From assembly GCA_003116995.1 (NCBI GenBank), contig BDSL01000095.1, positions 248,001-312,000 of the forward strand: a stretch of DNA of 64,000 bases, given 5' to 3'. Position numbers and translations under genes: made by a program. Origin of the DNA: Yamagishiella unicocca (lineage: Eukaryota > Chlorophyta > Chlorophyceae > Chlamydomonadales > Volvocaceae). This document shows, one piece after another, positions 35,089 through 45,447 of the stretch (position 1 is the first letter of the stretch; the number at the start of each line of letters is the position of its first letter). A model generated the notes under the pieces. That model had not been told where the DNA came from, searched no databases, and saw nothing but the letters and a program-made list of their open reading frames with translations.

Positions 35089-38000
35089 TCAAGCTGGGCC
35101 GCGCGTCTCCGGGATTCGGTGGTGTAGCCACTGCAGTATGGTGCTGAATGCGTCGTCGGCGAAGGGGAAGGTGGTGGAGCGCTGGACGGGTTGGTCGTTG
35201 TGGGCCACTGCGTCGGCGACGCGTTGGCGCAGAAGGGGTCCGGAGGCGTAAGCGAACCTGCGCGCGGATAAAGGGCAGAGAAGAACCCCCGTGGTCCGAG
35301 AGTAACCGGGGGGTAACCGGGGGGGGGTGTCGGGGAAGGGGTTGAGCAGGGCAAGGTACGGAAGGACTAGGAAAGGTAAAGCCGAGCGACCTGGGGGTCT
35401 CTCTGAAATATGCTAAAGAAGGAAAGGCGCAGATTTTGAGGACTGCCCTGGCCGCTGGTGCACTTGTGGCTGCTGCGGCTGCTGCGGCGGCGGCGGTGGC
35501 CTCAGCCCTCACCTGTGCCACACTAAGGCCTCAGCCCTCACCTGTGCCACACTCGCGCCAGGTGGCGCTGCATCTTGGCCAGCCGCTCCGGGCTGATGGC
35601 GTTGAGGATGTCCGGCACCGACTCCAGCGCCGACTCGCGAATGCGCACCGAGAAGGAGTCCCAGTCGAGGATGCTTTCGAACACGGCGTGTACGTTGTCC
35701 ATCACCACCAGCGGCACACAGCCGTGCAGGATGGAGTCCTCGGCGCGGGGCGACCAGCCGTCACCTGAGCGGCCGGGAGGGAGAGGAGGAGGCAGAGGGG
35801 AGAGGTGGGGGCCCAGGGTCCAGGGCGCGGAGTGGTGGGACAGTGGTGCCTACCTGCCATCAGTTCCCCGCCCCGAAATCACGCCCCGCCTACCCCTCCC
35901 CGCCCCGAAACCACGCCCCACCTACCCCTCCCCGCCCCGAAACCACGCATCACCTACCCGGCCCGGCCCCGGAACCACGCATCATCTACCCGGCCCGGCC
36001 CCGGAACCCACCACGCACCAGGGGCGACCAGACAGAACTTGGATCTGGCCAGGTGCTGGCTGTAATCCCCCTCCAGCAAGTTCCCGGTGGCGATCACGAT
36101 GCGGTGTTTGTTGAACCAGTCATTTTCGACGGTAAGGCTGGGTGGGGGCCGGGACGGGACGGCACGAAACCGTCAGTAGCGGGGTGGGAGAAGCTGCCGG
36201 GAATACCGGCGGGTACATTGGTGTGCTGTAAGGCTGCTGCCTGCCGTTGCCAGCCTCTGCGCTGTCCTGTAACATCACGCGCCTCCGACGCACGCGCTGC
36301 GGAGAGGGCAGCCTTCAAAGTTGTCGGAGACATCTCTCCGCCCGTTGCGGGCCCCCGTGCTAGGCGCAAGGACGATGTAGCACGGGCGCGCTTCCGGCGT
36401 ACAGGTCACACGTTCTCCCCCATGTGGAACACAGCGGCCACACGTCCTGACAGAAGGCTAAGCCCACCGATCAACGCCCAAGCCCTCGTCCTCATCTCTA
36501 ATCTACGTTGATCCGCCGTACACGCACACGCACTTGAAGATCTTCTGTCGTATTCCTCGGCTGTAGTGGTTCATTCGGTGCACGCCCAAGTCGCCGCGGA
36601 AGAACAGCAGGATGTCGCGTTCCAGGGGATGGGCTCCTAGCAGGGGCGACCGCGAGTAGTGCTGCGGCCCCTTGAAGGCGGGGATAACGAGGTCCTGGAA
36701 GAGGGTTGGGTGTAGGGTTTCAGGGTTTGGGTTTCAGGGTTGAAGGGTTTAAGGGTTTTAGGGTTTGGGTTTTAGGGTTGGGTTTTAGGGGAGGGGGATT
36801 GGAGAGGGGGTTGGGGAGGGACGGCTGGAGGCGCGGAGATGGTGTCTTGAGGCGGGGTGTTTGAGAGGGGTTGCACCGGGGTATGTAGAAGGCGCGGATG
36901 TTTGACAGGAAACCAGTAGGGCGGGGTTAGGTAGGGTGGGGTGAGGTAGGGTGCGGAATACGCGTTAGGGGTGGAGACAGCCCGGGTACGGTCGTCGCTC
37001 CGAAACCCACCTTTTTGGGGTCGTAGCAGGGGTGGCCCCGGATGCGGTCCTTGAAGTCCACACCCCTCCAGGCGTTGAAGCTCTTATCCGCACCGCCAGT
37101 GTAGTTGTCCTGCAAAACCGTGCAACAACCCGAATGCCGTTGGAGTGCGGCCAACTCAACTGCTTTCACAGCACCGTCGCACCTCTCTCCTCCACCGCCT
37201 CCTCCTCCCTCGCCCCCCAGCGCTGCCGTCCGCCATCATACGCCGCACAAACGAACCCCGCCCCCCGTTTCATCCACCCGGCATAACCTGTGCAGTTGCC
37301 GTACGATACGCGTACGACATGGCAGGCGCCATCACCGCCGCATCCACGCAGGACGCCTCCCGCCAGGCTGCCTCCCGCACTTCCGCACACCCCACCACCT
37401 CAACCAAGTTCCCCAGCATGCGCCTCCAAACCAAACGCCTGTCCCAACGGTTTTTCCTTCGTACTCGGGTTTTTTCCGTACACCGCCCCACACACCTGCG
37501 CGAACGCCGTTGCCGACTCGTGCTCCAGGTCCATGCGGCCCCAGTGGGTCAGGATGATGGAGGTGTTGTACACTATGCTGGGCATCCAGCAGGCGCCCTC
37601 GTCGTGTGCCATGAGCCACACGTGGTCCCGGCCCCCCCGCCGAGACCACCAGGGCATCGTCGAGTTGAGCCACTCGTGCAGCTCCGTGATCATGTTGGCG
37701 CCGTGCATGGGCCGCAGGCCTGGGCCGGAAAAATAAAAACACCCCGACGTTGGTATGATTCGGTTATTTGGTTGGTCGCGCGGTCAGCTGGTTGAAGGGT
37801 TCGTTGGATGGGTGAAATGGGCGAGTTCTACTATGCTAATCCCTCCCCAGCACCGTTCCGGAGTCCGACATCACATTTGATGTCGTGTCCAACACGTCGT
37901 GTCCAACAGCCCGCGCCCGGCCCACCCACCATCGCCGAGTCAGTTTTTGCGGCCGTCACCCCAAGTCCAGTAGCCTGCACGCGCGTCCAGGTGTCCGAAG

Positions 38001-41000
38001 GCTATGCACCAGCTACATTTCCCATGTCGAGTCACCGGTTCTTGTATGTACCCCCCCCCCCCGGCTCACCATTGGGTGCATGCCACCACGGCGTGTCCGC
38101 CCAGCCCAGGATGGGCCAGAAGTAGCAGCCGATGTACATGGGCACGTAGAAGAAGTCCGCCTCCTCGGGGTCGTATGTCCTGAGCCAGGGTGGGCGCAGG
38201 GCGGAAGGGGGGAGGGGGGCAAAGACCCGGTTACACGGCGGAGGAAGGAGGGCCGCAGACCTTGGTCCGCACTGCCCTATCCGGTTCATCGCACACCGCT
38301 TAACCCGCTGTGAGTCTACGCGCTCCCTGGACATCAATGCCGGCCGCACACGCAGCGAGAGACATAATGACACCAGCCGGGACATGGTGACACCAACCAG
38401 GATGTGGTGACACCAGCCGGGATGTGGTGACACCAGCCGGGACGTGGTGACACCAGCCGGGACGTGGTGACACCAGCCGGAACGAGGTGACACCAGCCGG
38501 GACGAGGTGACACCAACCGGGACGTGGTGACACCAGCCGGGACGAGGTGACACCAGCCGGGACGAGGTGACACCAGCCGGGACAAGGTGACACCAGCCGG
38601 GACGAGGTGACACCAACCGGGACGAGGTGACACCAACCGGGACGAGGTGACACCAACCGGGACGTGGTGACACCAACCGGGACGTGGTGACACCAGCCGG
38701 GACGTGGTGACACCAGCCGGGACGAGGTGACACCAGCCGGGACGTGGTGACACCAACCGGGACGTGGTGACACCAGCCGGGACGAGGTGACACCAGCTGG
38801 GATGTGGTGACACCAGCCAGGACGTGGTGACACCAGCCGGGACGAGGTGACACCAGCCAGGATGAGGTGACACCAGCCGGGACGAGGTGACACCAGCTGG
38901 GACAAGGTGACACCAGCCAGGACGAGGTGACACCAGCCAGGAAGTGGTGACACCAGCCAGGACGTGGTGACACCAGCTGGGACGAGGTGACACCAGCTGT
39001 TACAAGGTGACACCAGCCGGGACGTGGTGACACCAGCCGGGACGAGGTGACACCAGCCGGGACGAGGTGACACCAGCCGGGACGAGGTGACACCAGCTGG
39101 GACAAGGTAACACCAGCCAGGACGAGGTGACACCAGCCAGGAAGTGGTGACACCAGCCAGGACGTGGTGACACCAGCCGGGACGAGGCGACACCAGCTGG
39201 GACAAGGTGACACCCGCCGGGACGAGGTGACACCAGCCAGGACGAGGTGACACCAACCGGGACGAGGTGACACCAGCCGGGACGAGGTGACACCAGCCGG
39301 GATGTGGTGACACCAGCCGGGACGTGGTGACACCAGCCGGGACGAGGTGACACCAGCTGTTACAAGGTGACACCAGCCGGGACGTGGTGACACCAGCCGG
39401 GACGAGGTGACACCAGCCGGGACGAGGTGACACCAGCCGGGACGAGGTGACACCAGCTGGGACAAGGTAACACCAGCCAGGACGAGGTGACACCAGCCAG
39501 GAAGTGGTGACACCAGCCAGGACGTGGTGACACCAGCCGGGACGAGGCGACACCAGCTGGGACAAGGTGACACCCGCCGGGACGAGGTGACACCAGCCAG
39601 GACGAGGTGACACCAACCGGGACGAGGTGACACCAGCCGGGACGAGGTGACACCAGCCGGGATGTGGTGACACCAGCCGGGACGTGGTGACACCAGCCGG
39701 GACGAGGTGACACCAGCCGGGACGAGGTGACACCAGCCGGGACGAGGTGACACCAGCCAGGACGAGGTGCTCACTCACCTGTGTTCGCTCTGCAGCATGA
39801 GCTCGTGCATCATGACCTCCACGCCGTACGTCCAGCCGGTGAGGCTGGTGCTGTTGTTCTCGTAGAACCGCCGCCACACGCAGGTGTCACTGACCGGGAG
39901 GCGGGGGGGGGGAGAGGCGGGGAAGAGGCGGAGCGGGGAGAGAGTTGGCAGGGAGAGGCGGGGAAGGGGGGGGGTATGCTTCGCTTCCGCAGTTGGTAAG
40001 TACGCAGTAAGCATGGATCACCTGGAAGGGTGCGGCTTGTGGATGTGCGTTTGGTGTGGAGAGGTGACCTGCCGGATGGCCGCGCACACACACACATACA
40101 CACACATACACAGAACGCGGGCCCCTCCACGGCGCCCCTCACCCAAACACCCTGTACTGCAGCATGCGTGACGTGTACTCGGGAGGAATGTCGTACACCT
40201 GCGACGGCACGGACGGACGCCCGGGCGGGAGAGAGGGGGGAGGAGCGGTCAGCATGGAACCCGAGTCCTGGCTGCGGCCCCTGAGGGCTGGGGTGCTGGC
40301 AGGGGACCGCTGGCGGGCTAAGTCGTGGTCACCCCACCCGGGAATCTGGTGCTCCATCTCAAAACGTCTGTTCTAAACGGGTTTTCTCGCATCCACGGGT
40401 CTTCCTCGAAACCCCGGAATCTGGTGACTGGGTGTCAGCTGCGGGGAGCCCGACTGCTCGTCAACACTCCGCAAGACGCAACGCACATAGATGAGTGGCC
40501 GGGGCCTGGTGGGGGCTGCCGGCACGGGCAGCGCGGCTGGTGGTGTGACGGTGACAGCTTGCAGCCAGGGCCGCGCGCCCTCGTGCAGGCCTGGGAGAGG
40601 AGAGGAGGGGGGAGGGGCCAGCCGGGCGGGTGCGCGGGAAGCGCCGGGGTAGGTTGAGGGTGTTAGGGTTGAGGAGGCGGGAGCAGGAAGTCTGATACCG
40701 GTAGGGTGCGAAAGGAAGCGGCACTGAAAAGGAGAACCGAGCACACAGCTGATGAGGAACCGATGAGGATACGGGTAGGGCGGGTCAGAAGGGCCGGGCG
40801 GAGGGCGGCACTGGGCGCATGGCGGGAAGGGGTGGTGGGGAGGCAACCCTCCAGGGAGGGCAGGTGCAGAGCGCGGGTCCCCCGGGGGGGTCCCCTGGGG
40901 GGGGTCGCCGGGGCCCCACCCCCGGCCCCGGCCTTCTTTCCTCCCTCGCGGCGCCCCCCCTCCCCCCCTCACCCGGCTCCATGTCCAGCCCCGCCTTCTT

Positions 41001-44000
41001 GCGGCTGCAGTCGGAGTCGTACCAGCCGGGGTGACACCTGACGGCGTGGGCGAGGAGGGAGAGGAAGACCCGTGGATGCGAGGACAAACCGTTTAGAACA
41101 GACGTTTCGAGATGCATGCTGGAGAACTGGGTTGGGCGAGGAGGGAGGGCGGAGGGAGGGGAGGGGAGGGGAACGCCCGCGGGCAGGAGGTGTGCTGCGG
41201 AAAGAAGAGGACGGTTGCCCCCGCCCCCAGCCCCGGCACCGCCGACAACCCCGCCCCCACCCCCCCACCCCACATCCACGGGTTTCCCTCGAACCCACCC
41301 CACACACACACACCTGCAGAACCCGAAGAAGCAGTCCCCGTGTCCGCTGCACTGATTGACGCACGTGGCCTCCATGGGGTTGCTGCCGTCGCAGGGGGTG
41401 CCGATCTCCAGGAAGCAGCCGCAGCTGCGCGGCCGGGAGGGGTGGGAGGGGGCGGGAGTGGGTCGGCGGCGGGCGACATAATATATTATAAAGCTTGAAA
41501 TTAAACTTTCAATATCCTACTATATTTTTAATTTTGGTTAAAGGTTTTTGGTGGGTTATGCTGGAGCTGATGACGACGTGGGACCGCTGCCAGACGAGAT
41601 ATAGGGCGGTATGAGGTCAGGAGGAGCAGCTACTGCACCGACAAACACACACGCACCCACGCACCTATGCTTGGACTCCAAGTTGTTGCACCAGCCCTCG
41701 GGTCCGTAGATATCTTCGTACGACTGGCCGCTCTGCGGGCTGAACGAGGGCAGCCCTTCCGCGTCCTGAGGGTCCGCGGCCACCCCACGCAAGTGACGCG
41801 CAGAGGGCAGAGACGCAAAGTTCGTTTTTTCCGAAGGTGAAATTTAGTTGGCCGTTAGGCGTTGGGAGTATTGTTAAACAAACATACACACACGCGGGTG
41901 CGTCGCCGCCTCACCGTGCGCGGCTGGCAGCTGTCCGGCAGCGGGCGGCCCCACTGCACGGGCGGAGTCCAGGGAGGGGAGCCGGGGGGCGCGGGTATGT
42001 GGCGGTACTTGCCCCAGCCGCAGAAGCAGGCGGCCACGTCCTCCCAGCAGTAGCCTGGACGCAGGATGCGGGCCGGTTGGGGCAGTTGGGGCGGTTGGGA
42101 CGGTTGTAGGCCGCAGCAGCACCACCTCGTGGCAAGGCGTGACCGTTGCGCTGCCGTGCCACGGAACGGGTCGGGCGCCGGCTTGAGGCCGACTTGGCCG
42201 CCGCGGCTCGACGCAAAAGCAGAGGGGCTCGACCCATCCCCCGCAGCAGCGCAGCGGACCTAACCCCCACGAAAGCGACCAGAGCGCCACCCGACACCCG
42301 CCGCAACAGCAGCTGCTGGTCGCGCATGTCTTGCACCGAAACCCTAACACCCTAAACCCTGAACCCTAACACTAACAACCCCACCCCACCTACCGAAGCA
42401 CCGGGACGCCGTCCAGCCGCGCACTGCCGTACCCACGTCCAGGCCGTCTGGCCCCACGGAGCTCTGCGAGGGGAGGTTGTTGGGAGGTTGTTGGAGGTAC
42501 GGCATCGCTGCGTGAGCGATGCTCCCCACCCAGCGCACTTTGGAAGCCGCCAACCCTACCCGACCCAAGCGCGTAGGGTATGTGTTCAGTGTGTTCAGTG
42601 TGTTCTGCGCGTGTGTTCTGTGCGTTCTGTGTGGTCTGTGGGGTCTGTGTGGTCAGCGTGGTCCGTGTGGTCAGTGTGGTTTGTGAGGTTAGTGCGGTCG
42701 GTGTCGCAGCGCTCTGGCGGGGTGTTCTGGTAGCTGGGGTGCATGCGAGACACCGTATCGATGGCGGCGGTGGTTGTAGTGGTTGGTGTTGCCGGTCGGG
42801 AGCTGGAGTGGTGTGCAAAAGAGCCGTAACGCCTCGTACGGCAGCACGCAGCGCCGAGCCTGCTGGCGATGCTGGTCCCCACAGCATCAAAGAACTCACC
42901 CCAGAACTCGCCCCAGCCAAGCGACTCGCCCCTTCTTCCTCCCTTCGTTTCCATGGGTCTCCCAGCTACCCGCCGCAGCCAGGGCTCCCAGCCGCCCACC
43001 GCCAGCCACCCACCATCGGCACCGTGTTGTTGGGATACTTGGGGTTCCGGTGGACGTGGGCGCACGGCCGCTTGACCACTAGCCCGCAATCCGGGCCGCC
43101 GCGACCTGTACAACATGGTACGGCGGCATTTCTGCTACGGAGGCGGCAACACCTCGTGCGGCACCCGCTCCGGGCCAGCTGGCTGGCAGAGGGGTGCATA
43201 GGGCCCGATGAACCCCATGCTCAGCAGTACCACTGCTTGTCCCTCCGGCCGCACCCGCGCCGTCCGTGCTCCCTTATCCATGTATCCATCTCCTCCGCAC
43301 ACATTCCGCCCGGCAGTAGCACACGCCTGCCCGACTTAGCGGTACATTGACACATCTGCCCGGCTTAGCGGTACCCTTTCGACACACCTGCCCGACTTAG
43401 CGGTACATCGACACACCTGCCCGACTCGGCGTTACATTGACACACCTGCCCGGCTTAGCGGTGCATTGACACACCTGCCCGGCTTAGCGGTACATTTTCA
43501 CACCACACCTGCCGGGCAGTCGCAGGTCCCCGTGTCGTAGTTGCAGTTGCCCCAGCCGGAGCAGCTGTTGGGACATTCCGTGGAGCCGCGCGGCACCGGC
43601 CGGGAAGGCAGTCGCTCCTGGTTGATGAAATCCCGGCACCAGGTGCCCCGGACCAAGGAGCAGCGCCGCCGCCCGGCTGCAGATGTGGTGGAGGGGGGTT
43701 GGGGAAAGGGGCAGGATGGTTGGGGAGAGCGGCCGGGGACGGGCGGCGCGGTGCGCGGATGCGGTAAGCGGGGGAGGGGGTGCTGGGAGGAAAGTGCGGA
43801 GGGGGGCTGTAAGGAGGGAGGAGGGGATGCAGGTCGCGCGATTGGCTAATAGCGCAGACGGCGAAGTATATGGGGGTATTAGGTGTCGGGTTGGGAATGC
43901 AATACGGCGCTGCCCGGACATCGTACGTACCTTCGGCGGGATCCATATCTAAGCTGTGATGGGTAGACTTGCTTGTGGTGTTGCTACCTGAGAGAGGCGG

Positions 44001-44253
44001 GCTGTAAGCTGCTTGCAAGCAAACATGTCACGCCCATGTGCGTTTCCCGCCTTCGCATCAAGGCCGCATCCTTGCCTGCCAGAAGAACCTTAGCTTGAGG
44101 CAAATCATACTTGAAATGTTCAGGAAGGTTAAAACGAAGCAAGCTTCGTGCGCGGGAGCCTAGCGTTTCCAATAGCTGGTTTCCGTCCATAGGCGGTATT
44201 GCAAACAGCAGCAGCGCAACCACCCCGAGCAGCAACATTTTGATTATTTTCAT
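35089..44253 (-). CDS. Exostosin-like (GT47) glycosyltransferase with EGF-like repeats
   Basis: Nineteen exons: 44253-44076, 43987-43931, 43676-43509, 43105-43014, 42463-42394, 42054-41915, 41765-41665, 41424-41314, 41037-40973, 40590-40487, 40198-40143, 39889-39779, 38179-38070, 37719-37496, 37109-37011, 36694-36534, 36137-36019, 35764-35542, 35257-35089. They total 2,358 nt, 785 residues, with every phase consistent. An N-terminal hydrophobic segment (MLLLGVVALLLFAI) suggests a type II Golgi membrane protein. EGF-like units are CPNSCSGWGNCNYDTGTCDC (about 120-140) and CVNQCSGHGDCFFGFCRCHP (about 290-310). The exostosin domain runs from RPRPLIYVYDIPPEY (about 357) through EEADFFYVPMYIG, DILLFFRGDLG and FCLVAPGDGWSPRAEDSILH, the conserved GT47 nucleotide-sugar block, to a basic C-terminus. 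Donor and acceptor sugars cannot be read from sequence. Intron 1 needs a GC donor (G|GCAAGG). Confidence 0.93.
35498..35553. repeat. 27-bp direct repeat duplicating a splice donor
   Basis: Two identical 27-bp copies (35498-35524 and 35527-35553) each contain the exon end and donor that read GTGGCACAG|GTGAGG on the minus strand. The proximal donor (35541) keeps the GT47 frame. The distal donor at 35512 would add 29 nt with an immediate in-frame TGA. Confidence 0.9.
36711..36790. repeat. Interstitial telomere-like tract (TTTTAGGG/TTTCAGGG)
   Basis: Degenerate array of GGGTTT-based units including several TTTTAGGG, the Chlamydomonas-type telomere unit, inside GT47 intron 37010-36695. Confidence 0.8.
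37407..37490 (+). repeat. Dispersed short element, copy in GT47 intron (37495-37110)
   Basis: Reads CCCCAGCATGCGCCTCCAAA, then CGCCTGTCCCAACGG, a T-rich stretch and a diverged end. Plus-strand orientation, antisense to the host gene, and ending almost at its splice donor. Confidence 0.7.
38366..39769. repeat. 20-bp minisatellite, about 70 copies, in a GT47 intron
   Basis: About 1.4 kb of the 20-bp unit GACACCAGCCGGGACGAGGT with variants at a few fixed positions. It fills most of the intron 39778-38180 and ends about 9 nt before the 5' splice site. A higher-order 360-bp block at 39001-39357 is repeated essentially exactly at 39361-39717. Because 20 is not a multiple of 3 and the unit has no minus-strand stops, all three minus frames stay open for hundreds of codons. 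Those frames are not genes. Confidence 0.97.
40352..40415 (+). mobile_element. 64-bp dispersed element flanked by an 11-bp direct repeat
   Basis: The insert (CTCCATCTCAAAACGTCTGT ... CGCATCCACGGGTCTTCC ... CGAAACCCC) is bracketed by GGAATCTGGTG at 40341-40351 and 40416-40426, consistent with a target-site duplication. It lies in GT47 intron 40486-40199, antisense to the gene. The core matches the copies at 31672, 37407, 41060 and 46813. Confidence 0.75.
41060..41297 (-). mobile_element. Dispersed element with inverted ends filling most of a GT47 intron
   Basis: On the minus strand the intron (41313-41038) opens GTGTGTGTGTGGGGTGGG, then TTCGAGGGAAACCCGTGGAT (to about 41276), and closes with the element core and CATCCACGGGTCTTCCTC (about 41080-41063). 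The two ends are imperfect inverted repeats. The element accounts for about 235 of 276 intron bases. Confidence 0.65.
42340..42374. repeat. Second interstitial telomere-like tract (CCCTAAA/CCCTAAC)
   Basis: Short tract of CCCTAAC, CCCTAAACCC and CCCTGAACCC in GT47 intron 42393-42055. Confidence 0.7.
43321..43500. repeat. 29-bp minisatellite, 6 copies, each with a donor-like site
   Basis: Units starting ACACACCTGCCCGACTTAGC in GT47 intron 43508-43106. On the minus strand each unit reads GGGCAGGTGTGT, resembling the authentic donor CCGGCAG|GTGTGG at 43509/43508. Confidence 0.9.
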
Positions 44254-45399
44254 GTTTACTAATCACCTATTTCATGTTTGCTTTTGCTGCTACTATGCCG
44301 GCAAAGTGCAGGCGATACATAATTATTAGCGCCGGAACGTTTCTCATGTCACTGCAGCGCATAGTATACTTCAAAGTAAGGTGCAATACTCCCCGGGTGC
44401 GTTGTCAAGCTGTCGCAAGCAAATGCTGCCGCACGCACCCTCAACAGACTTAACAGACTCGTGTACGATGTGGTGTCGTACTGTCACCCGTAGTGGGGCC
44501 GCCGCAGCCTGCCTCCCTAACCCACACCAATATTATTCGATACAAGTGCCCAGATGCTCCTGATCCCCTGCATTCCATCAGGGCGTCTTTGGGCTGCCGC
44601 AGCGGTGTATCTCCCAAGTCCGGCCCTGTTATGCTGTCGAAGCCGCAACACAACTTCCCGGCGGCCAGTACGCCCATCACCTTTGTGGGGAGGAGCTGTC
44701 GGGCACGCCAGCTACGCGCAGCATGTAAGTTGGCAGGCTGCCTCTGTTACCACTCGTTGCCACTCTCACGGCACATGCTGCAATACCTACCTGTAACCCG
44801 AGTTGGTCGGTTCAGCAACGCCTGGCACCGATTTACGGCAAGCTTTTAGGTGGATGTACAGCATACTCAAGAATTAAGGGGTTACCCGCCGGGATCCATG
44901 GCGCGTCGTTGGAAGCAGCGGCGATGGGCCCCTGTGTAGGGAGCTGCAGGTCGTCTGCTTGACCAACGGACCAAGGCTTGCCCGTGCTTGCCCCATGCGA
45001 GGATTGCCCCTGGATTGCCCTAACGCTAGATGCGCTCGACACGCTCATCATCGGCCTAAGCAATGGCCCCGGAAATTCGCTGTATGACGCCTGTCAAGGA
45101 CATGTTTACCGGATACGAGTTAGCTGATGTCGCGGCAGGCCGTGCGCGTCAGACGGGTAGATGAGGTTAGGATTTCCTTGGACGCCTCAAAAAGGTTTGG
45201 ACATCAGGCATGGCGTATAGGCCATTACTGCCTGGCCATGGTGACTTAGTCCTGCAAGAAGGGAGCTCACTCAAACCCAACTGTCGACTGGCGCGACCGG
45301 CCTAGGTAGTCGCCTCCTACAAGCCCGCAGGCCTTAGCCCCCTGTCGCAGGTATAACATGTTTTTTTAGTTATTACCTACATAGCATGTTCCTTTTGCT
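44254..45399. other. Divergent intergenic region between GT47 and RING genes
   Basis: No gene is supported. Both genes are read outward, so it should contain both promoters. Small A/T-rich stretches occur at about 44255-44345 and 45355-45400, but no TATA box is recognised with confidence. Confidence 0.4.
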
Positions 45400-45447
45400 A
45401 TGAGGAACTGCGTGGCGGGGACAGGCCCAGAGGGAAGCCCCCTGAAA

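Noticed and set aside
38032..39877. Minus-strand open frames of 525-580 codons rich in SPRPGWCHxVPAGVT
   Set aside because: They are produced by the 20-bp minisatellite: all three minus frames are open through the array, with the same 20-residue period. The array sits inside a well-defined GT47 intron.
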